40,107 nucleotides of DNA. Source: a virus. Location: positions 1 through 40,107 of IMG/VR virus record IMGVR_UViG_3300010354_000204, one strand, 5' to 3'. The notes beneath the pieces are model-generated. The model was not told where the DNA came from and made no database searches. It was given only the letters and a program-made list of their open reading frames with translations. Position numbers and translations under genes: made by a program. Each line of letters begins with the position of its first letter. Position 1 is the stretch's first letter. Below are positions 16,249 to 24,168 of the stretch, one piece after another.

Positions 16249-17991
16249 CTACATAGGTGTCTGTTGTTGCATCTGGGCATAAGCTTGATTCTTCTGGTCT
16301 AGCTGCATTTGTTCTAGTCTTTGTATAACAACACTATACATAACATAGTCTTCAGCTTGCAAACTAGCTAATTGAGACTTCCTAGTGCCAGGATCCATCT
16401 GCAAGAATTGTTGAGCTATACCATCAGCTTGACCTATAACTGCTTGCTGATCATAAGTCAAACCGCCAGATCCCATTTGTTGTTGCTGTTGTTGAGTAGC
16501 CATTTGTCTAGCTTGCATACCAATGTCTTGCTGCATAGCTTGCATTTCTAGATCTAGACTCTTCTGGTTTCTAGCATCTGACAACTGCTCATTTTTTATC
16601 TTTTCCCGTTCTTCGTTGATATCTATACCATTCATTTCTGCCAATGTAGTCTTAGATATAACCCCAGACTGCCATAGCTGCATAGCCATTTGTCTTTGCT
16701 GCATATCGTCGATCATTCTAAAGTCGCCGAGACTTACTTTAATCTTCTCCCACCCTAAGAAACTAGAGCATTTATCTGATATCCATTTCAATAATTGATT
16801 TAATTGGAAAGTACTAGGCTCTAATTGATTCTCCAACATTCTGAGAGTAACACTTGAACCGCTAAAACTTAAACCGCCATATATAAATTCTTTAGGTATA
16901 CCCATGCTAGCAATAATATTGTCTTCTACTTGGCTTATCTCTTGCGCTACCATTAAAGATCTACCTTCTCCTCCTACTTGAGCTACACCTATAGCTACTG
17001 GAGACATCATGATATGGTTAGGATCTCTACGCCATCTCTTTATGTTCTCTTCCACTTCACCCATAAACTTACCCATAGATAGACTCATAATAGGGTCTGC
17101 AGCTCCTGATATAGCTTGAGGATGCATAACTCTAAGAGGTACTATTCTTTCTAGAGCTATAGCTTCATTAGCTTTTCTTAGAATACTAGCATGGTAGAAA
17201 AGATGTATGGCAGATACCAAGCTAGGGTATCCCCAGCCACTTTCAAGACCAGAAGGGGAGTCAGATTTCATATGAAATATCTCACCTGGGTTAAACTTGA
17301 ATAACTCATCCTCCGCCATAGTTTTTAATAAATTAATAGGAGTAGTTTCTATTAGATGTCTATCCCCATTATATACGGCTGACTTCATATCTGAGGGAAC
17401 ACTAAAGAAATACTCATTGTCTCCTGTTACTATATTCGCAGCTATATCTATCAGCTTAGGATCCCAGCGTATAATATTAATCTTTTCTGGTTCTAGTATT
17501 AGCCTGTCTATTACTTCTACTAAATCGTTTACACCGCACTCACCGCACTTATTTGAAAACTCAGCCGAAGTAGGTTTGTAAGTATAATCGCATACAGATA
17601 CGTGTGCCTCGTAGCCGCAAGCCTTGCATTTTAAGAATCTTCTGAACGGCAAGTGTATGCTAGTAAAAGAGTTGCCGTATACTTGTAAATCCAAGCTAGC
17701 TCTAATCAAAGCTCTCTTTATACCTAGAATATCTTCCAACAGTCTTTTATTAGCAGATACTAGTTTATCACTATCACTTAGATAATTAATTTCTGTGATT
17801 GGGTATTCAGCAAATTTTTTAACACCAGCATATATCTGAGCACTGTTATAGTATAAGTATTCTGTCCATCTAAATAACTGCTTTAAATCTCTTGGAGAAA
17901 ATGAGTGTACCCATAATCTCATAGGATCCGCAAAGTTACTAACACCCAATCCACTAGAATCTGTGAAGTCATTAAAACCTAAAGAACTCAT
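16249..17991 (-). CDS. Portal protein
   Basis: This 580-residue protein is read as the dodecameric portal at the head vertex through which DNA is packaged and ejected. Evidence: the size; an N-terminal LFRWTEYLYYNSAQIYAGVKKF-like portal start; the MGIPKEFIYGG / SGSSVTLRMLENQLEP segment typical of portal stem regions; and a long glutamine/methionine-rich C-terminus (about 500-580). Unusually, it carries a zinc-ribbon-like insert near residues 121-155: CKACG, then a further C, then CGECG. GGGAGGG precedes the ATG at 17991. The terminase large subunit is about 15 kb away at 33106-34620 rather than adjacent. Confidence rests on motif pattern, not a database hit. Confidence 0.85.
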   Translation of the reverse strand: MSSLGFNDFTDSSGLGVSNFADPMRLWVHSFSPRDLKQLFRWTEYLYYNSAQIYAGVKKFAEYPITEINYLSDSDKLVSANKRLLEDILGIKRALIRASLDLQVYGNSFTSIHLPFRRFLKCKACGYEAHVSVCDYTYKPTSAEFSNKCGECGVNDLVEVIDRLILEPEKINIIRWDPKLIDIAANIVTGDNEYFFSVPSDMKSAVYNGDRHLIETTPINLLKTMAEDELFKFNPGEIFHMKSDSPSGLESGWGYPSLVSAIHLFYHASILRKANEAIALERIVPLRVMHPQAISGAADPIMSLSMGKFMGEVEENIKRWRRDPNHIMMSPVAIGVAQVGGEGRSLMVAQEISQVEDNIIASMGIPKEFIYGGLSFSGSSVTLRMLENQLEPSTFQLNQLLKWISDKCSSFLGWEKIKVSLGDFRMIDDMQQRQMAMQLWQSGVISKTTLAEMNGIDINEEREKIKNEQLSDARNQKSLDLEMQAMQQDIGMQARQMATQQQQQQMGSGGLTYDQQAVIGQADGIAQQFLQMDPGTRKSQLASLQAEDYVMYSVVIQRLEQMQLDQKNQAYAQMQQQTPM

Positions 17992-18063
17992 TAAACCCTC
18001 CCTAAATATTCACGTTATTGTGTTATAAGTTTAAGCATCACCGCTTTACATAGGAGTACTAGT
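17992..18063. promoter_or_regulatory. Divergent promoter region between portal and helicase
   Basis: This 72-base gap separates divergent genes. It contains GTGTTATAAGTTTAAGC at 18020-18036 on the plus strand, 28 bases before the helicase ATG, and AGGAG at 18052-18056 as ribosome-binding site. No clear host-type -35/-10 pair is present. Confidence 0.45.
18020..18036 (+). promoter_or_regulatory. TGTTATAAG motif, copy 2
   Basis: GTGTTATAAGTTTAAGC shares the TGTTATAAG core with 14359-14375 and 30474-30490. It lies just upstream of the first gene of the replication operon, as expected for a phage promoter. Confidence 0.45.
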
Positions 18064-19920
18064 ATGCAACCAATAGTTATAGCTAACAAGGCTATATGCC
18101 TAGCTAACTTAGATACTAAAGATATACCTCTTATTAAGACGTTATACGGGGCAACGTTTAATAAAGCAAACGGTAATTGGTACTTGCCTGCTTTCTATCC
18201 TTTCGGGTTGAAAGCACTAGAAGATTTAGATGCTATAAAGAATATAGTATACTGGCAAGAAACAGAAGATATAAAAGCCTTGAGGATATACTTAGCTAAA
18301 TGTAAAACTAGTATAGAAACTCTAGATATAGATAGCTACTCACCCGTGCTAGCACCCTACTCTCACCAAGTAGAAGGCTTAGCTAATGCTATAAATAATC
18401 TTAGGTTAGGTTTATTCTATGATCCTGGACTTGGCAAAACTAAGATAGCTTGTGATTTAATAAGGTACCTACACAAGAAAAATAATAATATAAAGGTTCT
18501 TGTGTTAGCCCTTAGAGTTAATTTATTTACCTGGAAAAAGGAGATGAAATCTAACAGCAACTCTGAGCTAGAGATACAGCCAATAGTAGCTAGTAGCCCA
18601 GCTCACAGGTTAAAGCTAATAGCTAATGCCTACTCTAGTAAATGCGGAATGGTTATAACCTATGACTCCGCAAAGATGTGCATAGATGAGCTTATGAAGT
18701 ACAAGTTTGACTTAATAGTAGCAGACGAAAGTCATTCTTTGAGAACTCCTGACTCAGCTAGAACTAAAGCTATATTAAAGTTAGTAGAAGGACCTAATGC
18801 CCCAGTAAGAAGGCTAATACTAAGCGGAACTCCCTCTCTAGGTAGTCCCATACATTTGTGGGCTCAGCTACGATTTCTAGGAAAATTCATAGTGCCAGAT
18901 TCTTGGAAATTTAGAGAAACGTACTTAACTTTTAGCCCGTATAATAAACATATAGTTACGGGTCTTAAAAATATAGATAGACTGAATGCCATAGTATCCG
19001 AGTGCTCAATACGAAAGAAAGCTATAGAGTGCTTAGATCTGCCAGACAGAATTATTCAGACTATAGAGATAGAAGCTAGCCCTGCAACATCAAAGCTATA
19101 TAACAAGCTAGTTAACTATGAGTCTATTACTGTAAATGGGGAATACATACCAGAACCTGAGAATGCAGTTACTGCCATGACTAGATGTGCTCAGGTATCT
19201 TCAGGGTTTGTATATAAATCTCTGGCAGATAAAACAATATGCGATACTTGTGTTCATATGCCTAGCTGTGTAGCTAATAGTATAAAACCGTATACCTCTA
19301 AATGCCAAATTAGTACTTCTGACCCAGGTAGAATAGTAGTAGACACTGGGGATAATACTTTACTAGATAGCGTCTATGACTTAGTGGAGAATCATGTTCT
19401 ATCTGGTAAGTGTATAGTATGGGCTAAGCACCATGAAACTCTAGATAGATTGTATACCAGTTTATCTAAGATAACTAAGGTTCTAAGGTATGACCATACT
19501 ACTACAGAGCCTCAAGTTATAGAGCAGCAATTTAATGACTCAGAAGATAACATAGTTATATTAGCACAGATATCAATGGGTATAGGTGTTACTTTCAAAG
19601 CCCCAGTCATGGTATATGCCGAGCTTAGCTTCTCTCTAGATCATTGGTTACAAAGTCTTGATAGAAACTATGGCTTAAGGGCTAAGGGCTTCTCGAATTT
19701 ACTAGTACAGGTAGTAGTTATAAAAGACAGCATAGCGCATAGTACAGTTAACTTACTGGCTAATAAGATAGATGTGAGTAACTTATTATCTACAAGACCT
19801 AATTGTGTAACTTGTGATAATGTGCTAAACTGCATGGCTAATAACATAAAGCCATTTGATACCCAGTGTATATTGCCCAGAAACAGCAATAAAACAACAA
19901 TACCCCTAAAGGAAATATAG
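18064..19920 (+). CDS. SNF2/SF2-type DNA helicase with duplicated Cys4 modules
   Basis: This 618-residue protein is a DNA-dependent ATPase of the SNF2/SMARCAL1-like type. A HARP-like N-terminal region (about 15-60, ATFNKANGNWYLPAF) precedes motif I DPGLGKTK (about 120), motif II ADESHS (about 220, DExH-type), motif III LSGTPS (about 253) and motif VI QSLDRNYGLRAKG (about 529). Two copies of a cysteine module, C-x2-C-x5-6-C-x-AN-x-IKP-x4-C, occur at about 393-414 (inside the C-terminal helicase lobe) and about 581-601 (at the C-terminus), probably zinc or Fe-S sites. It probably remodels forks or branched DNA during replication. AGGAG is seven bases upstream. Isoleucine codons are mostly ATA. 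It is first in the replication operon; the next gene starts right after its stop. Confidence 0.9.
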   Translation: MQPIVIANKAICLANLDTKDIPLIKTLYGATFNKANGNWYLPAFYPFGLKALEDLDAIKNIVYWQETEDIKALRIYLAKCKTSIETLDIDSYSPVLAPYSHQVEGLANAINNLRLGLFYDPGLGKTKIACDLIRYLHKKNNNIKVLVLALRVNLFTWKKEMKSNSNSELEIQPIVASSPAHRLKLIANAYSSKCGMVITYDSAKMCIDELMKYKFDLIVADESHSLRTPDSARTKAILKLVEGPNAPVRRLILSGTPSLGSPIHLWAQLRFLGKFIVPDSWKFRETYLTFSPYNKHIVTGLKNIDRLNAIVSECSIRKKAIECLDLPDRIIQTIEIEASPATSKLYNKLVNYESITVNGEYIPEPENAVTAMTRCAQVSSGFVYKSLADKTICDTCVHMPSCVANSIKPYTSKCQISTSDPGRIVVDTGDNTLLDSVYDLVENHVLSGKCIVWAKHHETLDRLYTSLSKITKVLRYDHTTTEPQVIEQQFNDSEDNIVILAQISMGIGVTFKAPVMVYAELSFSLDHWLQSLDRNYGLRAKGFSNLLVQVVVIKDSIAHSTVNLLANKIDVSNLLSTRPNCVTCDNVLNCMANNIKPFDTQCILPRNSNKTTIPLKEI

Positions 19921-20703
19921 ATGTCGTATAATCTACCAAAAAGCTTCTTATCAGCTTCACAGATAAACAAGTATCTATCATGCCCTAAGCAGTATGAACT
20001 AGAATACGTATTAAATACTAAAACAGAAGTTAAGAGACCATACGCCATGTCGCTAGGCAGCTCTGTTCATAAGTATGTAGAGACTCATATCAAAGAGATG
20101 TTAGCTACAGAGCTAAAGCCTCAAAAAGATTCAGACATCATAGTACTAGCAGAACCAGATGTTAATTCTATTTTATCTGATGAGACAATTGAGTACGAAG
20201 ATAACTTTAACATAGATACCCTAAAGGTATATGCACAAAATTTGTACAAAGTGTGGTATAAGGAACTGTCTCCTATACTCCTGCCTTCAAAGTCAGAGTC
20301 AAAGTTTGAATCCTTTGTTGGTGATGTACCTGTAATGGGATTCATTGACTATGTAGATAGTAGCGCTGGCTACACAGAGATTTGTGACTTAAAAGTGGTA
20401 GATAAGTCCAAGTCCGAAGCTGACGCTAGAGACAGCATACAACTTGCAATGTATGCCATTGTTGAGTCTAACCCATATGTTAGGTTTGACAGTGTAGTTA
20501 AAAATAAACTACCAAAGTTAAATCAAGTCAGGTATAAATACTCTCCCGGAGAGCTACAGTATTTTACCGACTTAATTGGAGAGGTAGCTACAAACATCTC
20601 TCAAGGTAATTTCCCCCGTACTGCACCTAACACCTGGATGTGTACAGCTAAATGGTGCCAGTATTTCTCACAATGTAGAGGTAAATATGATGGAAAAGAA
20701 TAA
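19921..20703 (+). CDS. PD-(D/E)XK nuclease, RecB/Cas4-like with Fe-S cysteines
   Basis: This 260-residue protein shows the RecB/Cas4-type nuclease order: SASQINKYLSCPKQYELEY (about 10-28, first cysteine), GSSVHKYVE (about 44-52, the histidine), GFIDYV (aspartate), CDLKVVDKSKS (the D-x-K catalytic pair, about 155-165), QLAMYAI (QxxxY motif), and a C-terminal CTAKWCQYFSQC cluster (about 240-251) that would complete a 4Fe-4S cluster with the N-terminal cysteine. It should act on DNA ends as an exonuclease or single-strand nuclease. The ATG follows the helicase stop directly, and it overlaps the ParB-like gene by 17 bases. A similar enzyme lies at 23375-24160. Role in recombination or host DNA processing is inferred. 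Confidence 0.85.
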   Translation: MSYNLPKSFLSASQINKYLSCPKQYELEYVLNTKTEVKRPYAMSLGSSVHKYVETHIKEMLATELKPQKDSDIIVLAEPDVNSILSDETIEYEDNFNIDTLKVYAQNLYKVWYKELSPILLPSKSESKFESFVGDVPVMGFIDYVDSSAGYTEICDLKVVDKSKSEADARDSIQLAMYAIVESNPYVRFDSVVKNKLPKLNQVRYKYSPGELQYFTDLIGEVATNISQGNFPRTAPNTWMCTAKWCQYFSQCRGKYDGKE

Positions 20704-21787
20704 TTTCCCAATAATAGATATTTCAGATGCTAGACGTACTTACAAGCTAGTAGATGTAGATAAGTTAGATTTCAAGGAACCAAATAGCTCAGATTATTTG
20801 CAATCCAGAGAGTTCTATGGCGATCAAGAAACAATCGATAGCTTGAAGTCCTCTATCAAAGAAAGAGGATTACTTGAAAGCCCAATAGTTATGGAACCAG
20901 ATACCCAAGAAGGTAAGTTAAGAGTATTAGAAGGTAATAGACGATGCTATGCTGTGTCTTTACTTCTAAAAGAAGGTGTGACCTCAACTAATAATGGTAA
21001 AGCTCTTACTAAGATTAGATGCGAAGTTAGACCCTCTAAGTTAACCCTTATCGAAGAATGCTTCGAAGAATGGGTAGCACTTAATGAAAGTGCTGATGAT
21101 AAAGAAAAAGAAGAAGTAAGGAACTATATTACAAAAGAAGTTCTTAGCCAGTTAGGTTCTGATGCTTTGGTTAGAAATACCCAAAGACTTAACTGGAATG
21201 CAATGGAGCAAGCTAGAGCAATCAAGCAATTGTTAGATGCTGGGCTAAGTATGGAACAAGTATGTAAGAATTGCTCTTTGGCTGAGAATACCATCAAGGC
21301 AAGACTTTCTTTGTTATCCAGAGAAGAAGAAATGCCTGAGGTTATTGAAGCTATTGACAAAGGTGAAATTACTTTTCATGTTGGTAAGATCTTAGCTAAT
21401 GTCTCTGATGAAGAAACTCGTAAAGAGATTCTAGAAGAAGCAAAAGCTGGTGCTTCTGGCTCTGAAATCAAAGAGAAGATTAATAAGAAGCAAGAAGAAG
21501 CAGAGAAAGAAGGCAAGTCCGTTAAAGCTCAGCATCGCAAGAAGGATCCAAAGCCTGCCAACAAGTTAGCCAATGCGCTAGGAATTAGAAAAGATAGCGA
21601 GATCTTAGAGGCAGTAGCTAAGTTATCTGCAGAGAGAAGCACTCTACAGGAATTTGATGACGAGGTATCAGCCAACTCTGTGCTAGACATCGAAATCTCC
21701 TTAAAGACACTTCAATGGATCTTAAACCCTGCAGATACTACTAGCATTGTTAATTTGATTTTAGGATTAAACGAAGACAAAGCCTAG
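20687..21787 (+). CDS. ParB/Srx-fold DNA-binding protein
   Basis: This 366-residue protein has a ParB-type N-terminal domain: SLKSSIKERGLLESPIVM (about 57-74) and the box-II-like LEGNRRCYAVSLL (about 88-100, where chromosomal ParB has GERR). A helix-turn-helix-like segment follows (AGLSMEQVCKNCSLAENTIK, about 184-203), then charged helices with a basic linker (about 250-290) and an acidic C-terminus. ATG at 20690 is a good alternative start because AGAGG is eight bases before it. Codons favour ATT/ATC. Phage ParB-like proteins can act in partition, transcription regulation or as nucleases; no ParA is seen here, so simple partition is not supported. Confidence 0.75.
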   Translation: MMEKNNFPIIDISDARRTYKLVDVDKLDFKEPNSSDYLQSREFYGDQETIDSLKSSIKERGLLESPIVMEPDTQEGKLRVLEGNRRCYAVSLLLKEGVTSTNNGKALTKIRCEVRPSKLTLIEECFEEWVALNESADDKEKEEVRNYITKEVLSQLGSDALVRNTQRLNWNAMEQARAIKQLLDAGLSMEQVCKNCSLAENTIKARLSLLSREEEMPEVIEAIDKGEITFHVGKILANVSDEETRKEILEEAKAGASGSEIKEKINKKQEEAEKEGKSVKAQHRKKDPKPANKLANALGIRKDSEILEAVAKLSAERSTLQEFDDEVSANSVLDIEISLKTLQWILNPADTTSIVNLILGLNEDKA

Positions 21788-21788
21788 T

Positions 21789-22490
21789 CTAGAAAGCACA
21801 CCATCTGTGTAACTTCTTTACCGCTTCTGTCTTTAATTGCCTAACTCTCTCAGAGGATAATTTAAGCTTCTTACCTATTTCTCTTAAAGACTTAATTTGT
21901 CCTGACTCAGATAATCCATGAGAGTACTCTACAATATATCGTTCTCTCTCAGTTAAAAATCTCATCCAAGTTCTTAAAGAATCTAAATCATGTGATTCTT
22001 CTAGGACTTCATACAGATTAACTTCATAAACCTCTCCCGGAACTGCTTCCTCTGGAAGTATTTTAGGGACGGCTTTGTCAGCAGGTAATCTTAGAGGACC
22101 TTTCTGTACTTTACGCATACACATTAAAATCCAATGGCCTGCATACGTACAGAACCTAACCTTATACTTCGGATCGTATCTATCCATTGCTATAAGAAGG
22201 CCTTCGTTACCTGCTGCTATTAATTCTTGCAATGTTTCTTTATCTTTATCTTTCCATAGATACTTAGCTAATGAAAACACTAGCTTTAAGTTGCTTTCTG
22301 CAACTTTTTGGCGTATAGTTATCTTCCTTGAATCAGAGGTTCCCGCCCTACAGTACTCTTCCATGTACTTAAATTCTAGTTCTTTATCTAGAATGGTTAC
22401 CTCTGCCAATTGGTTATAGTAAGAGTCCAAGCCATCTTCTGGCTGCTCTGCTAAGTTATTCCCTTTACCATTTTTTGGAGTATTAGACAT
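21789..22490 (-). CDS. Sigma-70-family RNA polymerase sigma factor
   Basis: This 233-residue protein has sigma-70 organisation. Region 1.2-like: ILDKELEFKYMEEYC. Region 2 (about 57-125): SNLKLVFSLAKYLWKDK, LIAAGNEGLLIAMDRYDP, VRFCTYAGHWILMCMRK, matching the core-binding and -10 recognition helices. Region 4 (about 175-230): LTERERYIVEY, SLREIGKKLKLSSERVRQL, a helix-turn-helix for -35 binding. Region 3 looks short. It would direct the phage or host core polymerase to phage promoters. It is the only minus-strand gene inside the plus-strand replication operon; its start codon abuts the next plus-strand ATG, so it is fully antisense to an operon transcript. Its own ribosome-binding site is weak. 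Confidence 0.9.
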   Translation of the reverse strand: MSNTPKNGKGNNLAEQPEDGLDSYYNQLAEVTILDKELEFKYMEEYCRAGTSDSRKITIRQKVAESNLKLVFSLAKYLWKDKDKETLQELIAAGNEGLLIAMDRYDPKYKVRFCTYAGHWILMCMRKVQKGPLRLPADKAVPKILPEEAVPGEVYEVNLYEVLEESHDLDSLRTWMRFLTERERYIVEYSHGLSESGQIKSLREIGKKLKLSSERVRQLKTEAVKKLHRWCAF

Positions 22491-22493
22491 ATG
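22488..22493. promoter_or_regulatory. Abutting divergent start codons (CATATG)
   Basis: The sigma-factor ATG (minus, 22490-22488) and the SSB-like ATG (plus, 22491-22493) sit back to back with no base between them. The plus gene's GGAG (22477-22480) is inside the sigma coding region. No separate promoter can fit in a gap here. Confidence 0.9.
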
Positions 22494-23285
22494 GATATCA
22501 GTTCCGAATTGTTAGCTAAGTTAAGTAGTGATGATCAAGCCAAGTTACTTGAATTGATCGAGTTAGTCAAGCCTGGTACAGAAGGCTTAGTTGGTATGGA
22601 GAGCAACAGACTCCGTATTCCTACAGTTAAGATTGTACAACCAACAAGTTTGTCTAAGTCTGATTGCCCTGAAGGTAGCAGAATTGGTCAGTTATACATC
22701 CCAGGTGTTAATCTAGGTACTTCAATTGATATTATCCCAGTGTTTGCCTACAACTCACGCACAATGTTTGTTGTTGGAGAACAATCAGGTATGATCGAAT
22801 GTAGCTCCTTAGATGGTGTTACAGGTAGCAAGTATGGTAAATGTGCTGATTGCCCAAATCTCCCTTGGCGTAATGATCAAAGAACAGCTTGCATGGATAA
22901 TATCAATGTATTTGCTCTCACCGCAGATATGTCCAGATTTGTTAAGATTATCTTTGCAAAGACATCTGAGAGTTCAGGTAAATTCCTAGTTAGACAAGCA
23001 GCTAGAACTAGAAAGATCTGGAATACTCAGTTCACTCTAGCTACTGAAGCTAAGAGCAAAGCTGGTAAGAACTGGCATCAGTTCAAAGTATCTGTTGCTG
23101 CAAGCATGCCAGCAGCTACTACAGCTATTGCTGCTGAAGCCTTTAATCAATTAGTCAGAGATGACTTCAATTCTTTAAAGAGCCTAAGCTCACAAGATAA
23201 GCTATTACAAGTTGAAGAGAGAAGCTCAAAAGCATTACCCTTTGACTCTGATGATGATGGAAGCGCTCCAGATTTTAATATGTAA
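22491..23285 (+). CDS. Probable single-stranded DNA-binding protein or replication accessory protein
   Basis: This 264-residue protein has a mixed globular body, a CADCPNLPW...C cysteine cluster (about 119-135) that could hold zinc, and an acidic, phenylalanine-containing C-terminus (PFDSDDDGSAPDFNM) of the kind used by phage and bacterial SSB proteins to recruit partners. The RIPTVKIVQPTS segment (about 43-54) resembles a family of phage replication-associated proteins. All 15 isoleucine codons are ATT or ATC, none ATA, consistent with a very abundant protein. GGAG lies ten bases upstream. Its position before a nuclease, primase-helicase and polymerase supports an SSB role, but sequence homology was not verified. 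Confidence 0.65.
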   Translation: MDISSELLAKLSSDDQAKLLELIELVKPGTEGLVGMESNRLRIPTVKIVQPTSLSKSDCPEGSRIGQLYIPGVNLGTSIDIIPVFAYNSRTMFVVGEQSGMIECSSLDGVTGSKYGKCADCPNLPWRNDQRTACMDNINVFALTADMSRFVKIIFAKTSESSGKFLVRQAARTRKIWNTQFTLATEAKSKAGKNWHQFKVSVAASMPAATTAIAAEAFNQLVRDDFNSLKSLSSQDKLLQVEERSSKALPFDSDDDGSAPDFNM

Positions 23286-23299
23286 TTATCGTATTTCTA

Positions 23300-23328
23300 T
23301 TGACATTTAATATAAATTAGTGTAATAT
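23300..23328 (+). promoter_or_regulatory. Host sigma-70-like promoter
   Basis: TTGACA (23300-23305) is a perfect -35 consensus, followed by a 17-base spacer and TAATAT (23323-23328), a four-of-six -10 match. It lies 46 bases upstream of the 23375 ATG in an 89-base gap. It would allow the host polymerase to transcribe the nuclease, primase-helicase and polymerase genes. Confidence 0.6.
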
Positions 23329-23374
23329 ATTATACCGCCAATGTATAGGCGGATTATAAACTAGGAGAATACAC

Positions 23375-24160
23375 ATGCCTTTTTTTAGCCCTGCTGCATT
23401 AAAGCTAGGAGCCTGGAGCCCAAGTAAAGCGTCAATGCTAGACGAATGTGCTTTAAAGTTTCATAGACAATATGTAGATAAGTTAAAGTTAAGTGAAGAA
23501 GAACTTCATAAAACAGACGATACTGCTCTAACCTTGGGATCTTCAGCCCATAAATATGCTGAGCTATTAAACTCAGGCATGCCTAAGCAGGAAGCTGCTA
23601 AAACTTCTGAAGAAGGTATTGTACTAACTAATGCTAATAAATCTAGGTTAGATAGTATGCGTAAAGGCGTAGATAATCTACATGAAAGAATACAGAGTTT
23701 AAAGTCACAAGGTCACGAATGGGACTTGAGTGAAATTAGACTATCTGTAGATAAGGAGCTATCGCCTGTAGATTTCTTTAGTTACAAATCAGCTCTAAGA
23801 GGAGTAGTAGATAGAGCTATAATGATGTCTAGAGATGGTAAAAAACATATCATAGCTGTAGACATTAAAACAGGTAGGCCTGGAGACCTTAAATCATATG
23901 CTTTACAACTTGAAAGTTATGGGATACTGTTACACTCCACATACCCAGAGATATCTAGCGTACAGCCTTGTTTATTCTTTACTGACGATAACAGCTTGCT
24001 TTGGCACTCTAGGAAAATTTTCAAGAAAGATATAACACAGGATAATCCAGTGTTTGCTGAGATAAATAAACTAGCAGATCTATACACACCCAATCCAGAA
24101 CCAACGAAAGGGTCTCACTGCAACTGGTGTCAGTATAAAAAGATCTGTAGCAAAGGATAG
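23375..24160 (+). CDS. Second PD-(D/E)XK nuclease, RecB/Cas4-like
   Basis: This 261-residue protein has the same layout as the 19921-20703 product: WSPSKASMLDECALKFHRQY (about 14-33, first cysteine), GSSAHKYAEL (about 54-63), GVVDRAIM (aspartate), VDIKTGRPG (D-x-K pair, about 168-176), QLESYGILL (QxxxY), and CNWCQYKKICSKG at the C-terminus for a probable 4Fe-4S cluster. AGGAG lies about ten bases before the ATG. It is the first gene after the sigma-70-like promoter at 23300. Two diverged nucleases of one family in the same operon suggest separate tasks, for example host DNA degradation and recombination, but this is inference. Confidence 0.85.
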   Translation: MPFFSPAALKLGAWSPSKASMLDECALKFHRQYVDKLKLSEEELHKTDDTALTLGSSAHKYAELLNSGMPKQEAAKTSEEGIVLTNANKSRLDSMRKGVDNLHERIQSLKSQGHEWDLSEIRLSVDKELSPVDFFSYKSALRGVVDRAIMMSRDGKKHIIAVDIKTGRPGDLKSYALQLESYGILLHSTYPEISSVQPCLFFTDDNSLLWHSRKIFKKDITQDNPVFAEINKLADLYTPNPEPTKGSHCNWCQYKKICSKG

Positions 24161-24168
24161 GACTACAA

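Noticed and set aside
20687-21787. Plasmid partition system (ParAB)
   Set aside because: No ParA ATPase or clear centromere-like repeats are visible next to the ParB-like gene.
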